Below, piece by piece: positions 26,923 through 37,220 of a DNA stretch of 64,000 nt. The stretch is from Haladaptatus paucihalophilus DX253 (GTDB lineage Archaea > Halobacteriota > Halobacteria > Halobacteriales > Haladaptataceae): the NCBI RefSeq assembly GCF_000376445.1, contig NZ_AQXI01000002.1, positions 124,001-188,000 on the forward strand. The letters are read 5' to 3'. Numbering within the stretch: the first letter of the stretch is position 1; every line of letters starts with the position of its first letter. Both the position numbers and the translations under genes were made by a program. The notes under the pieces are model-generated. The model had not been told where the DNA came from. It did no database searches and was given only the letters and a program-made list of their open reading frames with translations.

Positions 26923-27016
26923 GAGGACACCAATTCGCGTCGAAACTCCCGCCGGTTCGCTCGTTTTTTCCGGGGAAAACTCTGAAGATGGTCGATTCGA
27001 AACATCGTTGGTGGGT

Positions 27017-28159
27017 ATGAGTGACAGTAACAATCGAAGGGACGTCATCGTCATCGGCGTCGGTGGAATGGGGAGCGCAGCCACGTACCACCTGGCCCGA
27101 CGCGGTTTCGACGTCCTCGGATTGGAACGGTTCGATATTCCGCACACGCATGGCTCGTCGCACGGCATCACGCGTATCATCCGCCGCGCGTACTACGAAC
27201 ATCCGTCCTACATCCCGCTCATCGAGCGGGCGTACGAACTGTGGGACGATTTGGCCGAGCGGACGGGCAGGCCCGTCATCCACCGGACCGGGTCCATCGA
27301 CGCCGCTCCCGAAGGGAACATCGTCTTCGAGGGCTCGCTGCGCTCCTGTGAGGAACACGACATTCCCCACGAAATCCTCACCGGCGCGGAACTGAACGAG
27401 CGGTTCCCCGGCTATCGCCTCCCGGACGAGTACAAGGCGCTGTACCAACCGGACGGCGGGTTCATCGTCCCGGAGGAGTCCATCATCGGCCACGTCGAAG
27501 CCGCACAGGAAGCAGGCGCTGACGTTCGCGCTCGACAGCAGGTCCTCGACTGGACGGAGACGCCGGACGGCGGCGTGCGGGTCGAAACCCCGAACGCGTC
27601 CTACGAAGCCGACAGCCTCGTGCTCGCCGCCGGTGCGTGGAACTACAAACTCGCGGACGCGCTGGAGGGCCTCGCCGTCCCCGAACGGCAGGTCCTCGCG
27701 TGGTTCCAACCCGAAACGCCGTCGCTGTTCGAACCCGACTCGCTCCCCGTGTGGAACATCAGTTCGCCGGAGGGACGGTTCTACGGCCTTCCAATCTACG
27801 GCGTCCCCGGATTCAAACTCGGCAAGTACCACCACCTCGACGAACAGGTCGATCCCGACGACTGGAACACCGAACCGGGACCCGCCGACGAACGACTCTT
27901 GCGCGATTTCACGGAGAAGTACTTCCCGGAGGCGGCGGGCCAGACCATGCGACTGGCGACGTGCATGTTCACCAACTCGCCGGACGAACACTTCATCCTC
28001 GATACCCTCCCGGACCATCCGCAGGTCGCGGTCGGGGCCGGGTTCTCGGGTCACGGATTCAAGTTCGCGAGCGTCATCGGCGAAATCCTCGCCGACCTCG
28101 CCGTCGAGGGCGAAACCGACCATCCGATAGACATGTTCGAGTTGGACCGGTTCGATTGA
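27017..28159 (+). CDS. Monomeric sarcosine oxidase-like FAD enzyme
   Basis: 380 residues from MSDSNNRRDVIVIG. The FAD motif is VIGVGGMGSAATYHLARRG (residues 12-30), followed by HGSSHGITRIIRRAY, typical of the monomeric sarcosine oxidase/N-methyltryptophan oxidase family. The covalent-FAD cysteine is present in ATCMFTNSPDEHFILD (about residue 317), and GAGFSGHGFKFAS closes the active site. It oxidises sarcosine to glycine, formaldehyde and peroxide. ATG 27017 is preferred; an open extension to 26897 is non-conserved. A T-run (28190-28195) after the stop may terminate the message. Confidence 0.88.
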   Translation: MSDSNNRRDVIVIGVGGMGSAATYHLARRGFDVLGLERFDIPHTHGSSHGITRIIRRAYYEHPSYIPLIERAYELWDDLAERTGRPVIHRTGSIDAAPEGNIVFEGSLRSCEEHDIPHEILTGAELNERFPGYRLPDEYKALYQPDGGFIVPEESIIGHVEAAQEAGADVRARQQVLDWTETPDGGVRVETPNASYEADSLVLAAGAWNYKLADALEGLAVPERQVLAWFQPETPSLFEPDSLPVWNISSPEGRFYGLPIYGVPGFKLGKYHHLDEQVDPDDWNTEPGPADERLLRDFTEKYFPEAAGQTMRLATCMFTNSPDEHFILDTLPDHPQVAVGAGFSGHGFKFASVIGEILADLAVEGETDHPIDMFELDRFD

Positions 28160-28257
28160 AGAGGCGTCTCTCGCTGAAACGGGGGGACCTTTTTTCAATA
28201 CCTGTCCTATCTCACAATGACCCTTTTCACACGTTCCCGTCGATGTTAATGTGGTAA

Positions 28258-30768
28258 ATGAGTACAAGTAGCATACTCCCCGATGAAGCCGGGACGCTCA
28301 TCGTGGGTGCCGGGTGTGTCGGCTGTAGCGCGGCGTACCACTTGAGCGAACTTGGCCGCGAGGATGTCGTCGTCGTCGACCAGGGACCGCTGTTCGAAAC
28401 GGGTGGCTCGACCTCGCACGCCCCCGGTCTGGTGTTTCAGACCGCCGGGAACAAGTTGATGTCCAAGATGGCTCAGTACACGCGGGAACTCTACGACGAC
28501 CTCGGCGGCTTCCGGAAGTGCGGCGGTATCGAGGTGGCCTACACGGAAGACCGGTGGGAGTTCCTCAAACGGAAGCGCGAGTGGTCCCGCTCGTTCGGCG
28601 TCGAGGACGGGGAACTGCTCTCCCCATCGGCGGTCGAAGAGCGCGTTCCCCAGATAAACGCGGACGTCATCCACGGCGGGTTCTACGTCCCCTCCGACGG
28701 GAAGGCCCACGCGGTCGAGGCCTCGGAGGAGATGGCGAATCTGGCGCGCGAACGCGGAGCCGAGTTCTACGGGAACACGAAAGTCATCGACCTCGAAACC
28801 GACGACGGGGAAATCGATGCCGTCGTGACCGAACACGGCCGTATCGAGGCCGACGAGGTTCTCCTCGCCACGAACATCTGGGGGCCGCTGTTCGGCGAGA
28901 TGGTGGACGTCGACGTACCCCTCAAACCGTGCGCCCACCAATATCTCGTCTCGGATTCCATCGACGAACTGGCCGGTTCCGAGCGCGAAATCGAACAGCC
29001 GATACTCCGCCATCAGGACCGCTCGCTGTACTTCCGCCAGCACGGTGACGCCTACGGCATCGGGTCGTACAACCACGACCCCCTCCTCGTCGAACCCGAG
29101 GACATCTACGGCCCGGACCAACTGGACGACCTCGGACTGGAGTACCCGTCGCTCCGCGAGTTTACGGCCGAACACTTCGTCGAGAACACGCATCCCGACC
29201 ACGAACAACCGGCGTTCGACGCCGCGAGTGAACTGATTCCCGCGTTCGAGGAGTGTGACTGGGAAACCGAAATGAACGGGATGTTCTGTTTCACCACCGA
29301 CGGGATGCCGATTCTCGGCGAAACCGAGGATATCGACGGCCTCTGGTGGGCGCTCGCCGTCTGGGTGACCCAATCGGGCGGCGTCGGGAACGTCATCGCC
29401 GAGTGGATGGAAAACGGCACCCCGCGACTCGACGGCGAGCGCGTGGACGCGACCGGTGCGTCCATCGACCGGTTCCAAGGCCACCACGGTGCCGACGAAT
29501 TCGTCCGCGACCGAGCCGCACAGCAGTACCGCGAGGTCTATCAGCTCACCCATCCTCGGAATCAACCGAAGAAACAACGCGGCTTGCGCCGAAGTCCGTA
29601 CTATCCGCGTCAGCAGGACCTCGGCGCGGAGTTCTACGCGAGCGACGGCTGGGAGTCACCGCAGTGGTACGAAGCGAACGAGGCGCTGCTCGACGAGTAC
29701 GACGTCCCCGACAGACCCGAGTGGATAGGTCGCAACTGGTCGAAGGCACACGGAGCGGAACACCAAGCGGTCCGCGACCGGGTCGGGCTGTACGACCTCA
29801 CATCCTTCACCGCCATCGAAGTGCGTGGCTCCGGTTCGGAGCGGTTCCTGCAGGGACTCCTCTCGAACGACATCGACGTGTCGCCCGGACGGGTGCGCTA
29901 TACGACGATGCTCAACGAGGACGGGGGCATCCTCGCCGACCTGACCGTCTCCCGACTCGACGAGGACCGGTTCCTGATTCTGACCGGCGGCGGCAGTTCG
30001 GGGACGACGCAGGGCCGCTGGATTCGAGACCACGCCCCCGACGACGGCACCGTCGAGGTCATCGACCGGACCTCCGCCCGATGCGGCCTCGGCGTCTGGG
30101 GACCCAACGCTCGCAAGACCCTCGAAGGACTCGTCGAGACGGACATCTCGCACGACGCTTTCCCCTTCTTCTCCTGTCAGGAGACGTACGTCGGGGGCGT
30201 TCCGGTGACGATGCTCCGCGTCTCGTTCGTCGGCGAACTCGGCTGGGAACTGTACGCTCCGCAGGAGTACGGTGCGCAACTGTGGGACGCGGTCTGGGAC
30301 GCTGGCGAGGAGCACGGCGTCCTCGCGATGGGCGATGCGACGCTCAACTCGATGAGCATGGAGAAAGGATTCCGGCTGTGGGGAACCGACATATCTCCCG
30401 AGTACAACCCCTACGAGGCGAACCTCTCCTTTGCGGTGGACATGGAGACCGACTTCATCGGAAAGGAAGCGTTGGCCGAAGCCAAAGAGTCTGGCATCGA
30501 ACGAAGGCTCGTTCCCGTGACCCTCGACGAACCGGGTGCGGTCGTCGATACGGGCCACCCCATCGTCGACGGCGACGAGATTCTGGGCTACACGACCCGC
30601 GCCGACTACGGCTACACCATCGACGCCGGTATCGCCTACGCCTATCTGCCGACCGACTACACCGACGCCGGACAGTCCGTCGAGGTGGAGTACGAAGGCG
30701 AGCGGTTCCCGACGACGGTGCGGAACGAACCGCTGTTCGACTCCGACCGGGAGAAGATACTGCGCTGA
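28258..30768 (+). CDS. Dimethylglycine/sarcosine dehydrogenase-like FAD protein with C-terminal GcvT folate domains
   Basis: 836 residues. Residues 1-380 are a DAO-type FAD domain: LIVGAGCVGCSAAYHLSELG, then GGSTSHAPGLVFQ, where the histidine matches the covalent-FAD histidine of dimethylglycine dehydrogenase. An FAO_M linker follows, then GcvT and GcvT-C domains from about residue 490 (LLSNDIDVSPGRVRYTTML, LGWELYAPQEYG, EKGFRLWGTD). The family demethylates dimethylglycine or sarcosine and passes the methyl group to tetrahydrofolate as 5,10-methylene-THF. Beside a separate sarcosine oxidase it most likely acts on dimethylglycine. Confidence 0.87.
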   Translation: MSTSSILPDEAGTLIVGAGCVGCSAAYHLSELGREDVVVVDQGPLFETGGSTSHAPGLVFQTAGNKLMSKMAQYTRELYDDLGGFRKCGGIEVAYTEDRWEFLKRKREWSRSFGVEDGELLSPSAVEERVPQINADVIHGGFYVPSDGKAHAVEASEEMANLARERGAEFYGNTKVIDLETDDGEIDAVVTEHGRIEADEVLLATNIWGPLFGEMVDVDVPLKPCAHQYLVSDSIDELAGSEREIEQPILRHQDRSLYFRQHGDAYGIGSYNHDPLLVEPEDIYGPDQLDDLGLEYPSLREFTAEHFVENTHPDHEQPAFDAASELIPAFEECDWETEMNGMFCFTTDGMPILGETEDIDGLWWALAVWVTQSGGVGNVIAEWMENGTPRLDGERVDATGASIDRFQGHHGADEFVRDRAAQQYREVYQLTHPRNQPKKQRGLRRSPYYPRQQDLGAEFYASDGWESPQWYEANEALLDEYDVPDRPEWIGRNWSKAHGAEHQAVRDRVGLYDLTSFTAIEVRGSGSERFLQGLLSNDIDVSPGRVRYTTMLNEDGGILADLTVSRLDEDRFLILTGGGSSGTTQGRWIRDHAPDDGTVEVIDRTSARCGLGVWGPNARKTLEGLVETDISHDAFPFFSCQETYVGGVPVTMLRVSFVGELGWELYAPQEYGAQLWDAVWDAGEEHGVLAMGDATLNSMSMEKGFRLWGTDISPEYNPYEANLSFAVDMETDFIGKEALAEAKESGIERRLVPVTLDEPGAVVDTGHPIVDGDEILGYTTRADYGYTIDAGIAYAYLPTDYTDAGQSVEVEYEGERFPTTVRNEPLFDSDREKILR

Positions 30769-30867
30769 TTCGAGTGTCACGATGACGACGCAGATATCGA
30801 ACCGTTCGGGACACACGTTCGCGCCAAACCGCACCTGTCATTGCAGTGCACGACGACGACCACACAG

Positions 30868-32106
30868 ATGACTACCAACACGACGGAACGACTCTCCTTT
30901 TCGGACATCGAACAGGCCATCGAACGACTCGACGACCCGTCCGTCGTGAAGCGGACGCCCGTCGAACGGAGCACGTCGCTCGACGACCGAACCGGCGGCG
31001 AGGTGCACCTGAAGATGGAGCATCTCCAGTGGACGGGGTCGTTCAAAACCCGCGGCGCGTACAACAAAATCGAGCGCGACGTGGTGGGGACGGACACCGA
31101 GCGCGTCGTCGCAGCGAGCGCCGGGAATCACGCGCAGGGCGTGGCGCTCGCGGCGACCAAACTCGGCATCGATTCGACCATCGTGATGCCCAAGACCGCA
31201 CCGCAGACGAAAATCGACGCGACGAGGGGCTACGGCGGCGAGGTGGAACTCGTCGGACAGGACTTCCGCGAGGCGATGAATCACGCACAGTCCCTCGCCG
31301 AGGACGGCTCCGCGGAACTCATCCACGCGTACGACGACCCGGCCATCATCGCCGGGCAGGGCACGCTCGGCGTCGAGATGTACGAGGACCTCCCGACCGT
31401 CGATACCGTCGTCGTTCCCATCGGCGGCGGCGGCCTCATCTCGGGTATCGCGATGGCTTTCGCCGAACTGTCCCCCGAGACGCGTATCGTCGGCGTCCAA
31501 GCGACGGGCGCGGCGACCGTCCCCGACAGTCTGGACAAAGGGATTCCAAAAACGCTCGACTCGGTGGACACCATCGCGGACGGCATCGCAACCGGCGGCA
31601 TCTCCGAGTTGACGCTCTCGCTCATCGAACAGCACGTCGACGAAATCGTCACCGTGACCGACAGCCAAATCGCGCGTGCGGTTCTCTTCCTCCTCGAGCG
31701 GGCGAAACAGGTGGTCGAAGGTGCCGGTGCGGCCTCGGTCGCGGCCGTCATGAGCGAATCCCTCGACGTCGAGGGAGAGACGGTGATGCCGCTGCTCTGT
31801 GGCGGAAACCTCGATATGACGATGCTGCAAACCGTGTTGGTGCACGCGTTGACGAACCGCGAGCAGCTCCTTCGGCTTCGGGTGCGCATCCACGACCAAC
31901 CCGGGGAGATGCAGGAGGTGTCCGGCATCATCGCGGACCACGGGGCGAACATTCGCAACGTCCGCCACGACCGCTCGGCACCGGAACTGGACGTCGGCGA
32001 GGCCTACCTCGTCTTCCAGGTGGAGACGAGCGGTGCCGGGCAGGCGAGGAATATCATCCGTTCGATACGCAGTCACTCCTACGAGGTCATCCACGTCAAC
32101 TCCTGA
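30868..32106 (+). CDS. ilvA: Threonine/serine ammonia-lyase with ACT domain
   Basis: 412 residues from MTTNTTERLSF (9 residues inside a longer open frame). Fold-type II PLP enzyme: the PLP lysine is in TGSFKTRGAYNKI (about residue 57), SAGNHAQG binds the substrate carboxylate, and GGGGLISG holds the phosphate. A C-terminal ACT-like domain follows from about residue 330 (LLRLRVRIHDQPGEMQEVSG). It converts threonine to 2-oxobutyrate or serine to pyruvate. In this cluster, next to SHMT, the serine reaction would complete betaine breakdown to pyruvate; that assignment is contextual. Confidence 0.85.
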   Translation: MTTNTTERLSFSDIEQAIERLDDPSVVKRTPVERSTSLDDRTGGEVHLKMEHLQWTGSFKTRGAYNKIERDVVGTDTERVVAASAGNHAQGVALAATKLGIDSTIVMPKTAPQTKIDATRGYGGEVELVGQDFREAMNHAQSLAEDGSAELIHAYDDPAIIAGQGTLGVEMYEDLPTVDTVVVPIGGGGLISGIAMAFAELSPETRIVGVQATGAATVPDSLDKGIPKTLDSVDTIADGIATGGISELTLSLIEQHVDEIVTVTDSQIARAVLFLLERAKQVVEGAGAASVAAVMSESLDVEGETVMPLLCGGNLDMTMLQTVLVHALTNREQLLRLRVRIHDQPGEMQEVSGIIADHGANIRNVRHDRSAPELDVGEAYLVFQVETSGAGQARNIIRSIRSHSYEVIHVNS

Positions 32107-32519
32107 GTCGGTTTCGGACGCGTGACCGCCATCGTCGAAGTCGAGCGGTTCTCTCTTTCGTTCATAGTGCGTTCGATGAGTTGCTATAAAATACGGTGGC
32201 GATTAAATTTTTGTCCGTCCATTAAATAGACCACAGTATAGAAACACGAGCTATTATTATCGAATCTCAAGACAGAGGCATGTGGCATTGTGTCATGGTG
32301 TCCTGGAACATGGGTTCGATGTCGGATTCGAGCGTACATCGCCTCTCAGCCGTCTCGGGACATCTGACAACGATTCAATGGATTGTTGGGAAATCGCCGT
32401 TGAATTCGAGCGACACGTCGTCGAGCGCCGAAGATATCGTCGTCAACTGCTCGAACGGACGGCCGACGCGTAGTTCCGTGCGGTACAAAAAACGTAACAG
32501 GAGATTACATGAGCGAAAT
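32107..32519. other. AT-rich promoter gap before the BCCT transporter
   Basis: 413 bases. Boxes such as TTATAAAATACGG, ATTAAATTTTTG and TATTATTATCG between about 32180 and 32265 suggest a strong or multiple promoter. The frame of the transporter is open from 32280, but that translation has no membrane character and lacks family similarity, so it is left out. A TACAAAAAA box lies about 32 bases before ATG 32520. Confidence 0.5.
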
Positions 32520-34250
32520 ATGAGTCAAGAACAAGGAATCGTACGCGAGTTCGTAGACGAAATAGACCCCCTCGTGTTCGGGTTCGGGATTCTGACCGCG
32601 GTAACGTTCCTCGGATACGTCTTACTGGTCGGCCCGGACCAAGCAGGAACCACCATGGAAGCCATCAACGACTGGTTGTGGACCAACTTCTCGTGGTTCT
32701 ACCTCTGGGCGATGCTGATATTCGTCGGCTTCACGACGTTCCTCATCTTCGGCCCGTGGGGAAAGATCAAACTCGGTCCTCCCGATGCGGAACCGAGGCA
32801 CGACTTCCTCACTTATTTTGCGATGTTCTTCTCCGCCGGAATCGCCGCCGGAATCGTGTTTTGGGGTCCCGCCGAAGCCATCTTCCACTACGGGAGCGGA
32901 ACCCCACTCGCGGGTGCTGACTCCCCCGCGAAGCAACGCATGCTGGGGTCGCTCCAGTACACGTTCTTCCACTGGGGCATCTCGGCGTGGGCGGCCTACC
33001 TCATCGTCGGCGTGCCCATCGGCTACTTCGCACACAAGAAGGGTGCGCCGTTCAAGTTCTCTACCGTAATCGCCCCGATTGTCGGCGTCGAGAATCTCGA
33101 CGACAGCTACTTCGCGCGACTCGTCGACCTCATCGCGGTGTTCGGGACCATGGGCGGCATCGCCACGTCGCTCGGATTCATCGGCCAGCAGTTGCTGATG
33201 GGGATGGACTATCAGTTCGGGTCGGTCCGAACGCCGTCGGCGTCGGCGTCGGCGCTCCCGCTCGACATCTTCGGCGTCCAACTCGGCGACCTCGGCATCA
33301 TCCTCGTCATCATCGGCGTGACCACGGTGTTCACGCTCTCCGTCATCAGCGGCGTCGAGAAGGGTATCAAGCGGCTCTCCCAACTGAACGTCATCGTGTT
33401 CGTCTCGTTGGGAGTGTTGGTCTTCTTCATCGGCATCTACAACGGGATGGCCTCGTTCGTGCTCAATCTGGGGACGCAGGCCGTCGGTCAGTACTTCAAC
33501 CAGTTCATCAAAATGAGCCTGTTCACGGGCGCGGCGACCGATTCGTCGTTCCTCGGAAGTTGGACCATCTTCTACTGGGCGTGGTGGTTCTCGTGGGCAC
33601 CCTTCTCGGGCATCTTCCTCGCGCGGATTTCGTACGGTCGAACCATCCGCGAAGTGACGTTCGTCGGCGTCATCGCCACGACGCTGGCCACGGTTCCGTG
33701 GTTCCTCGTCATCGGCGGGATGTCGATGCGGATGCAACAACTCGGTCAAGCGGACATCCTCGGCGTCCTCGCGAACTACGGTGGTAACGAAGCCGTCTCC
33801 GGCTATCCGTTGTTCGGAGCGCTTCCAGCGGGTGCCCTGCTGTCGGGCCTGTTTTTCCTGTTGGTCATCACGTTCTTCGTCACCTCGGCCGACTCCTCGA
33901 CGCTCGGCATCGCGATGCTGACCACCGGCGGGGAGGAGAACCCCTCGGAACTCAACCGCCTCATCTGGGGCGTCCTTCAGGGGCTCGTCGCCGCCGTCCT
34001 CATCGTCATCGGCGGTACGAACGCGCTCCAACAGGCAGCCATCATCACCGGCGGACCGGTCGCCATCATCGGTCTCATCGGCGTGTACGGCATGGTGAAG
34101 GAGTTCAGCAGTTTCAAGGGACGCGTCCTCGTTCAGGAGGGGGCGTCCATCCGGGACGACGATACGCTACTCGGCGGTCGAAGTAGCAGTGGCGGCGGGA
34201 CGAGTGGTGCGGCGTCCGTCCGTCCCGCCGAGAGCGACGAGGACGACTGA
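32520..34250 (+). CDS. BCCT family transporter, probable glycine betaine importer
   Basis: 576 residues with 12 membrane helices, the BCCT standard. Signature parts: FFHWGISAWAAYLIVG (TM4 aromatic box, about residue 152) and FYWAWWFSWAPFSGIFLARI followed by SYGRTIREV (TM8, about residue 350), the most conserved BCCT stretch. The family imports betaine, choline or carnitine coupled to sodium or protons. Both the aromatic box and the neighbouring demethylation genes point to betaine. The C-terminal tail is short, so the osmosensory extension known from BetP is not evident. It is convergent with glyA. Confidence 0.9.
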   Translation: MSQEQGIVREFVDEIDPLVFGFGILTAVTFLGYVLLVGPDQAGTTMEAINDWLWTNFSWFYLWAMLIFVGFTTFLIFGPWGKIKLGPPDAEPRHDFLTYFAMFFSAGIAAGIVFWGPAEAIFHYGSGTPLAGADSPAKQRMLGSLQYTFFHWGISAWAAYLIVGVPIGYFAHKKGAPFKFSTVIAPIVGVENLDDSYFARLVDLIAVFGTMGGIATSLGFIGQQLLMGMDYQFGSVRTPSASASALPLDIFGVQLGDLGIILVIIGVTTVFTLSVISGVEKGIKRLSQLNVIVFVSLGVLVFFIGIYNGMASFVLNLGTQAVGQYFNQFIKMSLFTGAATDSSFLGSWTIFYWAWWFSWAPFSGIFLARISYGRTIREVTFVGVIATTLATVPWFLVIGGMSMRMQQLGQADILGVLANYGGNEAVSGYPLFGALPAGALLSGLFFLLVITFFVTSADSSTLGIAMLTTGGEENPSELNRLIWGVLQGLVAAVLIVIGGTNALQQAAIITGGPVAIIGLIGVYGMVKEFSSFKGRVLVQEGASIRDDDTLLGGRSSSGGGTSGAASVRPAESDEDD

Positions 34251-34304
34251 CGTTCATTCCTTTCGAGCCGAACATAAAAATTCCGTCTTCGCGCCCCCAC
34301 GTTT

Positions 34305-35549
34305 TTACTCGTAAATCGGAAACTCCTGACAGAGGCGGCCGACGTCACCGCGTGCCTGTTCGAGGACGGTCTCGTCGTCGGGCGCATCCAACACGTCCGC
34401 AATCGTTTCCGCGACGGTTTGCATCGCTTCCGCGTCGAATCCGCGAGTGGTAACGGCGGGTGTGCCGATTCGGATGCCGCTCGTCACCATCGGCGACCGA
34501 CTCTCCCCAGGAACGGTGTTCTTGTTGACGACGATACCAACGCGGTCGAGTGCGGTTTCGGCCTCCTTTCCGGTGAGGTCCGGGTGCGAGTCACGAAGGT
34601 CGACGAGGACGAGATGTTTGTCCGTCCCGCCGGAGACGAGCGAGAATCCGCGCTCTCGAAGCACCGACGCCAGCGTTTTGGCGTTCTCGACGACCCGCGT
34701 CGCGTACTCTTCGAACTCGGGTTCGAGCGCCTCGCCGAACCCGGCCGCCTTGCCCGCGATGTTGTGCATGAGCGGACCGCCCTGTGCGCCCGGGAAGACC
34801 GCCGAATCGACGGCATCAGCGTGCTCCTCGTCGCACATGATGATGCCGCCCCGTCCCGCACGAATCGTCTTGTGCGTCGACCCGGTGACGAAATCGGCGT
34901 GCGGAACCGGATTCGAGTGTTCGCCCGCCGCGACCAACCCCGTGATGTGGGCGATGTCCGCAAGATGGTAGGCGTCCACCTCCTCGGCGACGGCGGCGAA
35001 TCGCTCGAAGTCGAACTCCCGCGGATACGCCGACGAACCGCTGACGATGAGGTCGGGGTCGAACTCTCGAGCGTGGGTAGCGAACTCATCGTAATCGATG
35101 TATCCGGTTTCCGGATCGACTTCGTACTGTTCGACTTCGTACAACTGCCCGGAGAAGTTCACCGAGTGGCCGTGCGAGAGGTGGCCGCCGTGACTCAGCG
35201 AGAGGGACAGGATTCGGTCGCCGGGGTCCAACATTGCGAAGTAAACGCCCATGTTCGCCTGCGTCCCGGAGTGGGGTTGCACGTTGACGTGCTCGGCACC
35301 CCAGAGCCGTTTGGCTCGTTCGACCGCCAACTCCTCGACGGTGTTCGCGTGCTCACAGCCGCCGTAGTACCGGCCGCCGGGATAGCCTTCCGCGTACTTG
35401 TTCGTGAAGACGCTTCCCTGTGCGTTCATCACCGCCTCGGAGACGTGATTCTCCGAGGCGATCATCCCCAGCGTCGATTCCTGTCTGTCGCGCTCGTTTT
35501 CGATCGCCGCTTCGACCGTCGAATTTCTCCCTTCGAGTTGCTCCGACAT
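34305..35549 (-). CDS. glyA: Serine hydroxymethyltransferase
   Basis: 414 residues from [16 protein letters not shown] (start 35549). PLP-dependent fold-type [19 protein letters not shown] near residue 50, HGGHLSHGH, and the PLP lysine in [14 protein letters not shown] (about residue 226). It interconverts glycine plus methylene-THF with serine. Here it can combine the glycine made from sarcosine with the methylene-THF made by the GcvT-fused dehydrogenase. Archaeal genomes usually carry another glyA for housekeeping; whether this is the only copy cannot be seen from the window. Confidence 0.93.
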   Translation of the reverse strand: MSEQLEGRNSTVEAAIENERDRQESTLGMIASENHVSEAVMNAQGSVFTNKYAEGYPGGRYYGGCEHANTVEELAVERAKRLWGAEHVNVQPHSGTQANMGVYFAMLDPGDRILSLSLSHGGHLSHGHSVNFSGQLYEVEQYEVDPETGYIDYDEFATHAREFDPDLIVSGSSAYPREFDFERFAAVAEEVDAYHLADIAHITGLVAAGEHSNPVPHADFVTGSTHKTIRAGRGGIIMCDEEHADAVDSAVFPGAQGGPLMHNIAGKAAGFGEALEPEFEEYATRVVENAKTLASVLRERGFSLVSGGTDKHLVLVDLRDSHPDLTGKEAETALDRVGIVVNKNTVPGESRSPMVTSGIRIGTPAVTTRGFDAEAMQTVAETIADVLDAPDDETVLEQARGDVGRLCQEFPIYE

Positions 35550-35771
35550 GTGTGAACAGATTACATACGTTGTCCGGCGTAGTTTTTCGGGTGTCTCACG
35601 CCGGATGTTTTTGAAGGTCGGCGAGACGGATGGACTCTTCCGTCTCTGCCGTGAACGTTCGCGTTCTGCAACGTTTCCACCCGTCTTCATCACCCTGTCG
35701 TCCACCGATGACGCGGAACGAAACGATCGTCTCGAAGACGGATGTCGGCCGGATTATTTCCAAATTGCTTT

Positions 35772-35789
35772 TAAACATGTTACTGTTTA
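35772..35789. promoter_or_regulatory. Inverted repeat upstream of fdhA
   Basis: TAAACA-N6-TGTTTA, perfect arms, lies just upstream of an AT box (GATTATATG, about 35797-35805) in the 295-base gap between divergent glyA and fdhA. It is a plausible operator, but short AT-rich arms can arise by chance. Confidence 0.3.
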
Positions 35790-35844
35790 CAGACGCGATT
35801 ATATGTGGCTTTGCGTTCGTGAATAACGCGAGGTTGTATACCAA

Positions 35845-37017
35845 ATGTCAATGGATGCCGTAGTTTACAAGGGCGAACACGAGGTCGCCGTGGAGGAAGT
35901 CGAGGAACCGGAGATAGAGAACCCCAACGACGTCATCATCGACGTCACGACGACCTGTATCTGCGGCTCCGACCTCCACATGTACGAGGGGCGGACGGCG
36001 GCCGACTCCGGCCTCGTCTTCGGGCACGAACCGATGGGCATCGTCGACGAGGTTGGGGAGGGCGTCGAATCCCTCTCGGTCGGCGATCGCGTTTCGATTC
36101 CGTTCAACGTCGCGTGTGGATTCTGCGAGAATTGCGAGAACGGGTACACGGGCTTTTGCCAGACCGTGAACGACACCGGGAGCGTACCGGCGGGTGGCGC
36201 GTACGGGTACGTCGGCATGGGTCCGTACAAGGGCGGGCAGGCGGACCGCATGCGCGTACCGTTCGCGGACTTTAACGCGCTGAAACTCCCCGACGGCGAC
36301 GAACACGAGGACGCCTTCGCGTTGCTCGCGGACATCTTCCCGACGGGATGGCACGGGACGGAACTGGCGAACCTCCAACCCGGCGAGTCGGTCGCCATCT
36401 TCGGCGGCGGACCGGTCGGACTGATGGCCGCCTACAGCGCCAAAATCAAAGGCGCATCGGAGATTTACGTCGTCGACCGCGTGGAGAGCCGCCTCGACCT
36501 CGCCGAGGAACACTGCGATGCGACGCCCATCAACTTCGAAGCGGGCAACCCCGTCGAACAGATAATCGATGAACACGGCGGCGAAGTGGACAAAGGCGTC
36601 GATGCGGTCGGCTATCAGGCGGTCGACCCGGACAAACAGGCCGACGATGCGTACGACCCGGCACGGGAGAACCCCGCGGTCGTTCTCAATCAGCTGATCA
36701 GGACCGTCCGTCCCACCGGCAAACTCGGAATCATCGGGTTGTACGTCCCGGAGGACCCCGGCGCACCGGACGAGATGGCGGCACAGGGCCGTCTCGGTAT
36801 CGACTTCGGAAAGCTCTTCGAGAAGGGCCAACGCCTCGGTACCGGCCAATGTAACGTCAAAGAGTACAACCGAGAACTCCGCGACCTCATCATCTCCGGC
36901 CGTGCCGACCCCAGTTTCGTGGTCTCTCACCGCGTCGGGTTGGAACAAGCTCCCGAGATGTACGACCGATTCGACGACCGCGAGGAAGGGTTCACGAAAG
37001 TGCTGCTCGAACCCTGA
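35845..37017 (+). CDS. fdhA: Glutathione-independent formaldehyde dehydrogenase-like zinc alcohol dehydrogenase
   Basis: 390 residues. Catalytic zinc ligands are in CICGSDLHMYEG (about residue 33) and FGHEPMG. The structural zinc lobe is CGFCENCENGYTGFC (about residues 92-106). The NAD motif IFGGGPVGLMAAYSAK is at about 188. A long VGYQAVDPDKQADD insertion and GQCNVKEYNRELRD are typical of the FdhA/PFDH branch rather than general alcohol dehydrogenases. It would oxidise formaldehyde from betaine and sarcosine demethylation. ATG 35845 or 35851 could both serve as start. Confidence 0.82.
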   Translation: MSMDAVVYKGEHEVAVEEVEEPEIENPNDVIIDVTTTCICGSDLHMYEGRTAADSGLVFGHEPMGIVDEVGEGVESLSVGDRVSIPFNVACGFCENCENGYTGFCQTVNDTGSVPAGGAYGYVGMGPYKGGQADRMRVPFADFNALKLPDGDEHEDAFALLADIFPTGWHGTELANLQPGESVAIFGGGPVGLMAAYSAKIKGASEIYVVDRVESRLDLAEEHCDATPINFEAGNPVEQIIDEHGGEVDKGVDAVGYQAVDPDKQADDAYDPARENPAVVLNQLIRTVRPTGKLGIIGLYVPEDPGAPDEMAAQGRLGIDFGKLFEKGQRLGTGQCNVKEYNRELRDLIISGRADPSFVVSHRVGLEQAPEMYDRFDDREEGFTKVLLEP

Positions 37018-37220
37018 ACCGGCGTTCGATTCCGTCGTCAAATTACTTCTCGTTCGACCGTTTTCCGCATCAATCGCCGTTTCCACCAACCGCGTTTCTT
37101 CCCGTCACGCTCGACGACGTGATGTAACTGGTATTGGTTATATTTCTCCCACAAACATGACTTCCGTAACCGCATTTAATGGTGTTTCTATACCGTGGTG
37201 AATCGTTATTCCTTTCCACC

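Noticed and set aside
26897-27016. Forty-codon N-terminal extension of the sarcosine oxidase
   Set aside because: It covers the divergent promoter and the inverted repeat and lacks family similarity; ATG 27017 is directly followed by the FAD motif.
29346-30785. 479-codon plus-strand frame inside the dimethylglycine dehydrogenase-like gene
   Set aside because: Arginine-rich out-of-frame translation; the true frame has GcvT motifs throughout.
32622-34031. Long minus-strand frame opposite the BCCT gene
   Set aside because: Antisense shadow: runs of D, E and R come from the GC-rich codon pattern of the transporter on the other strand.
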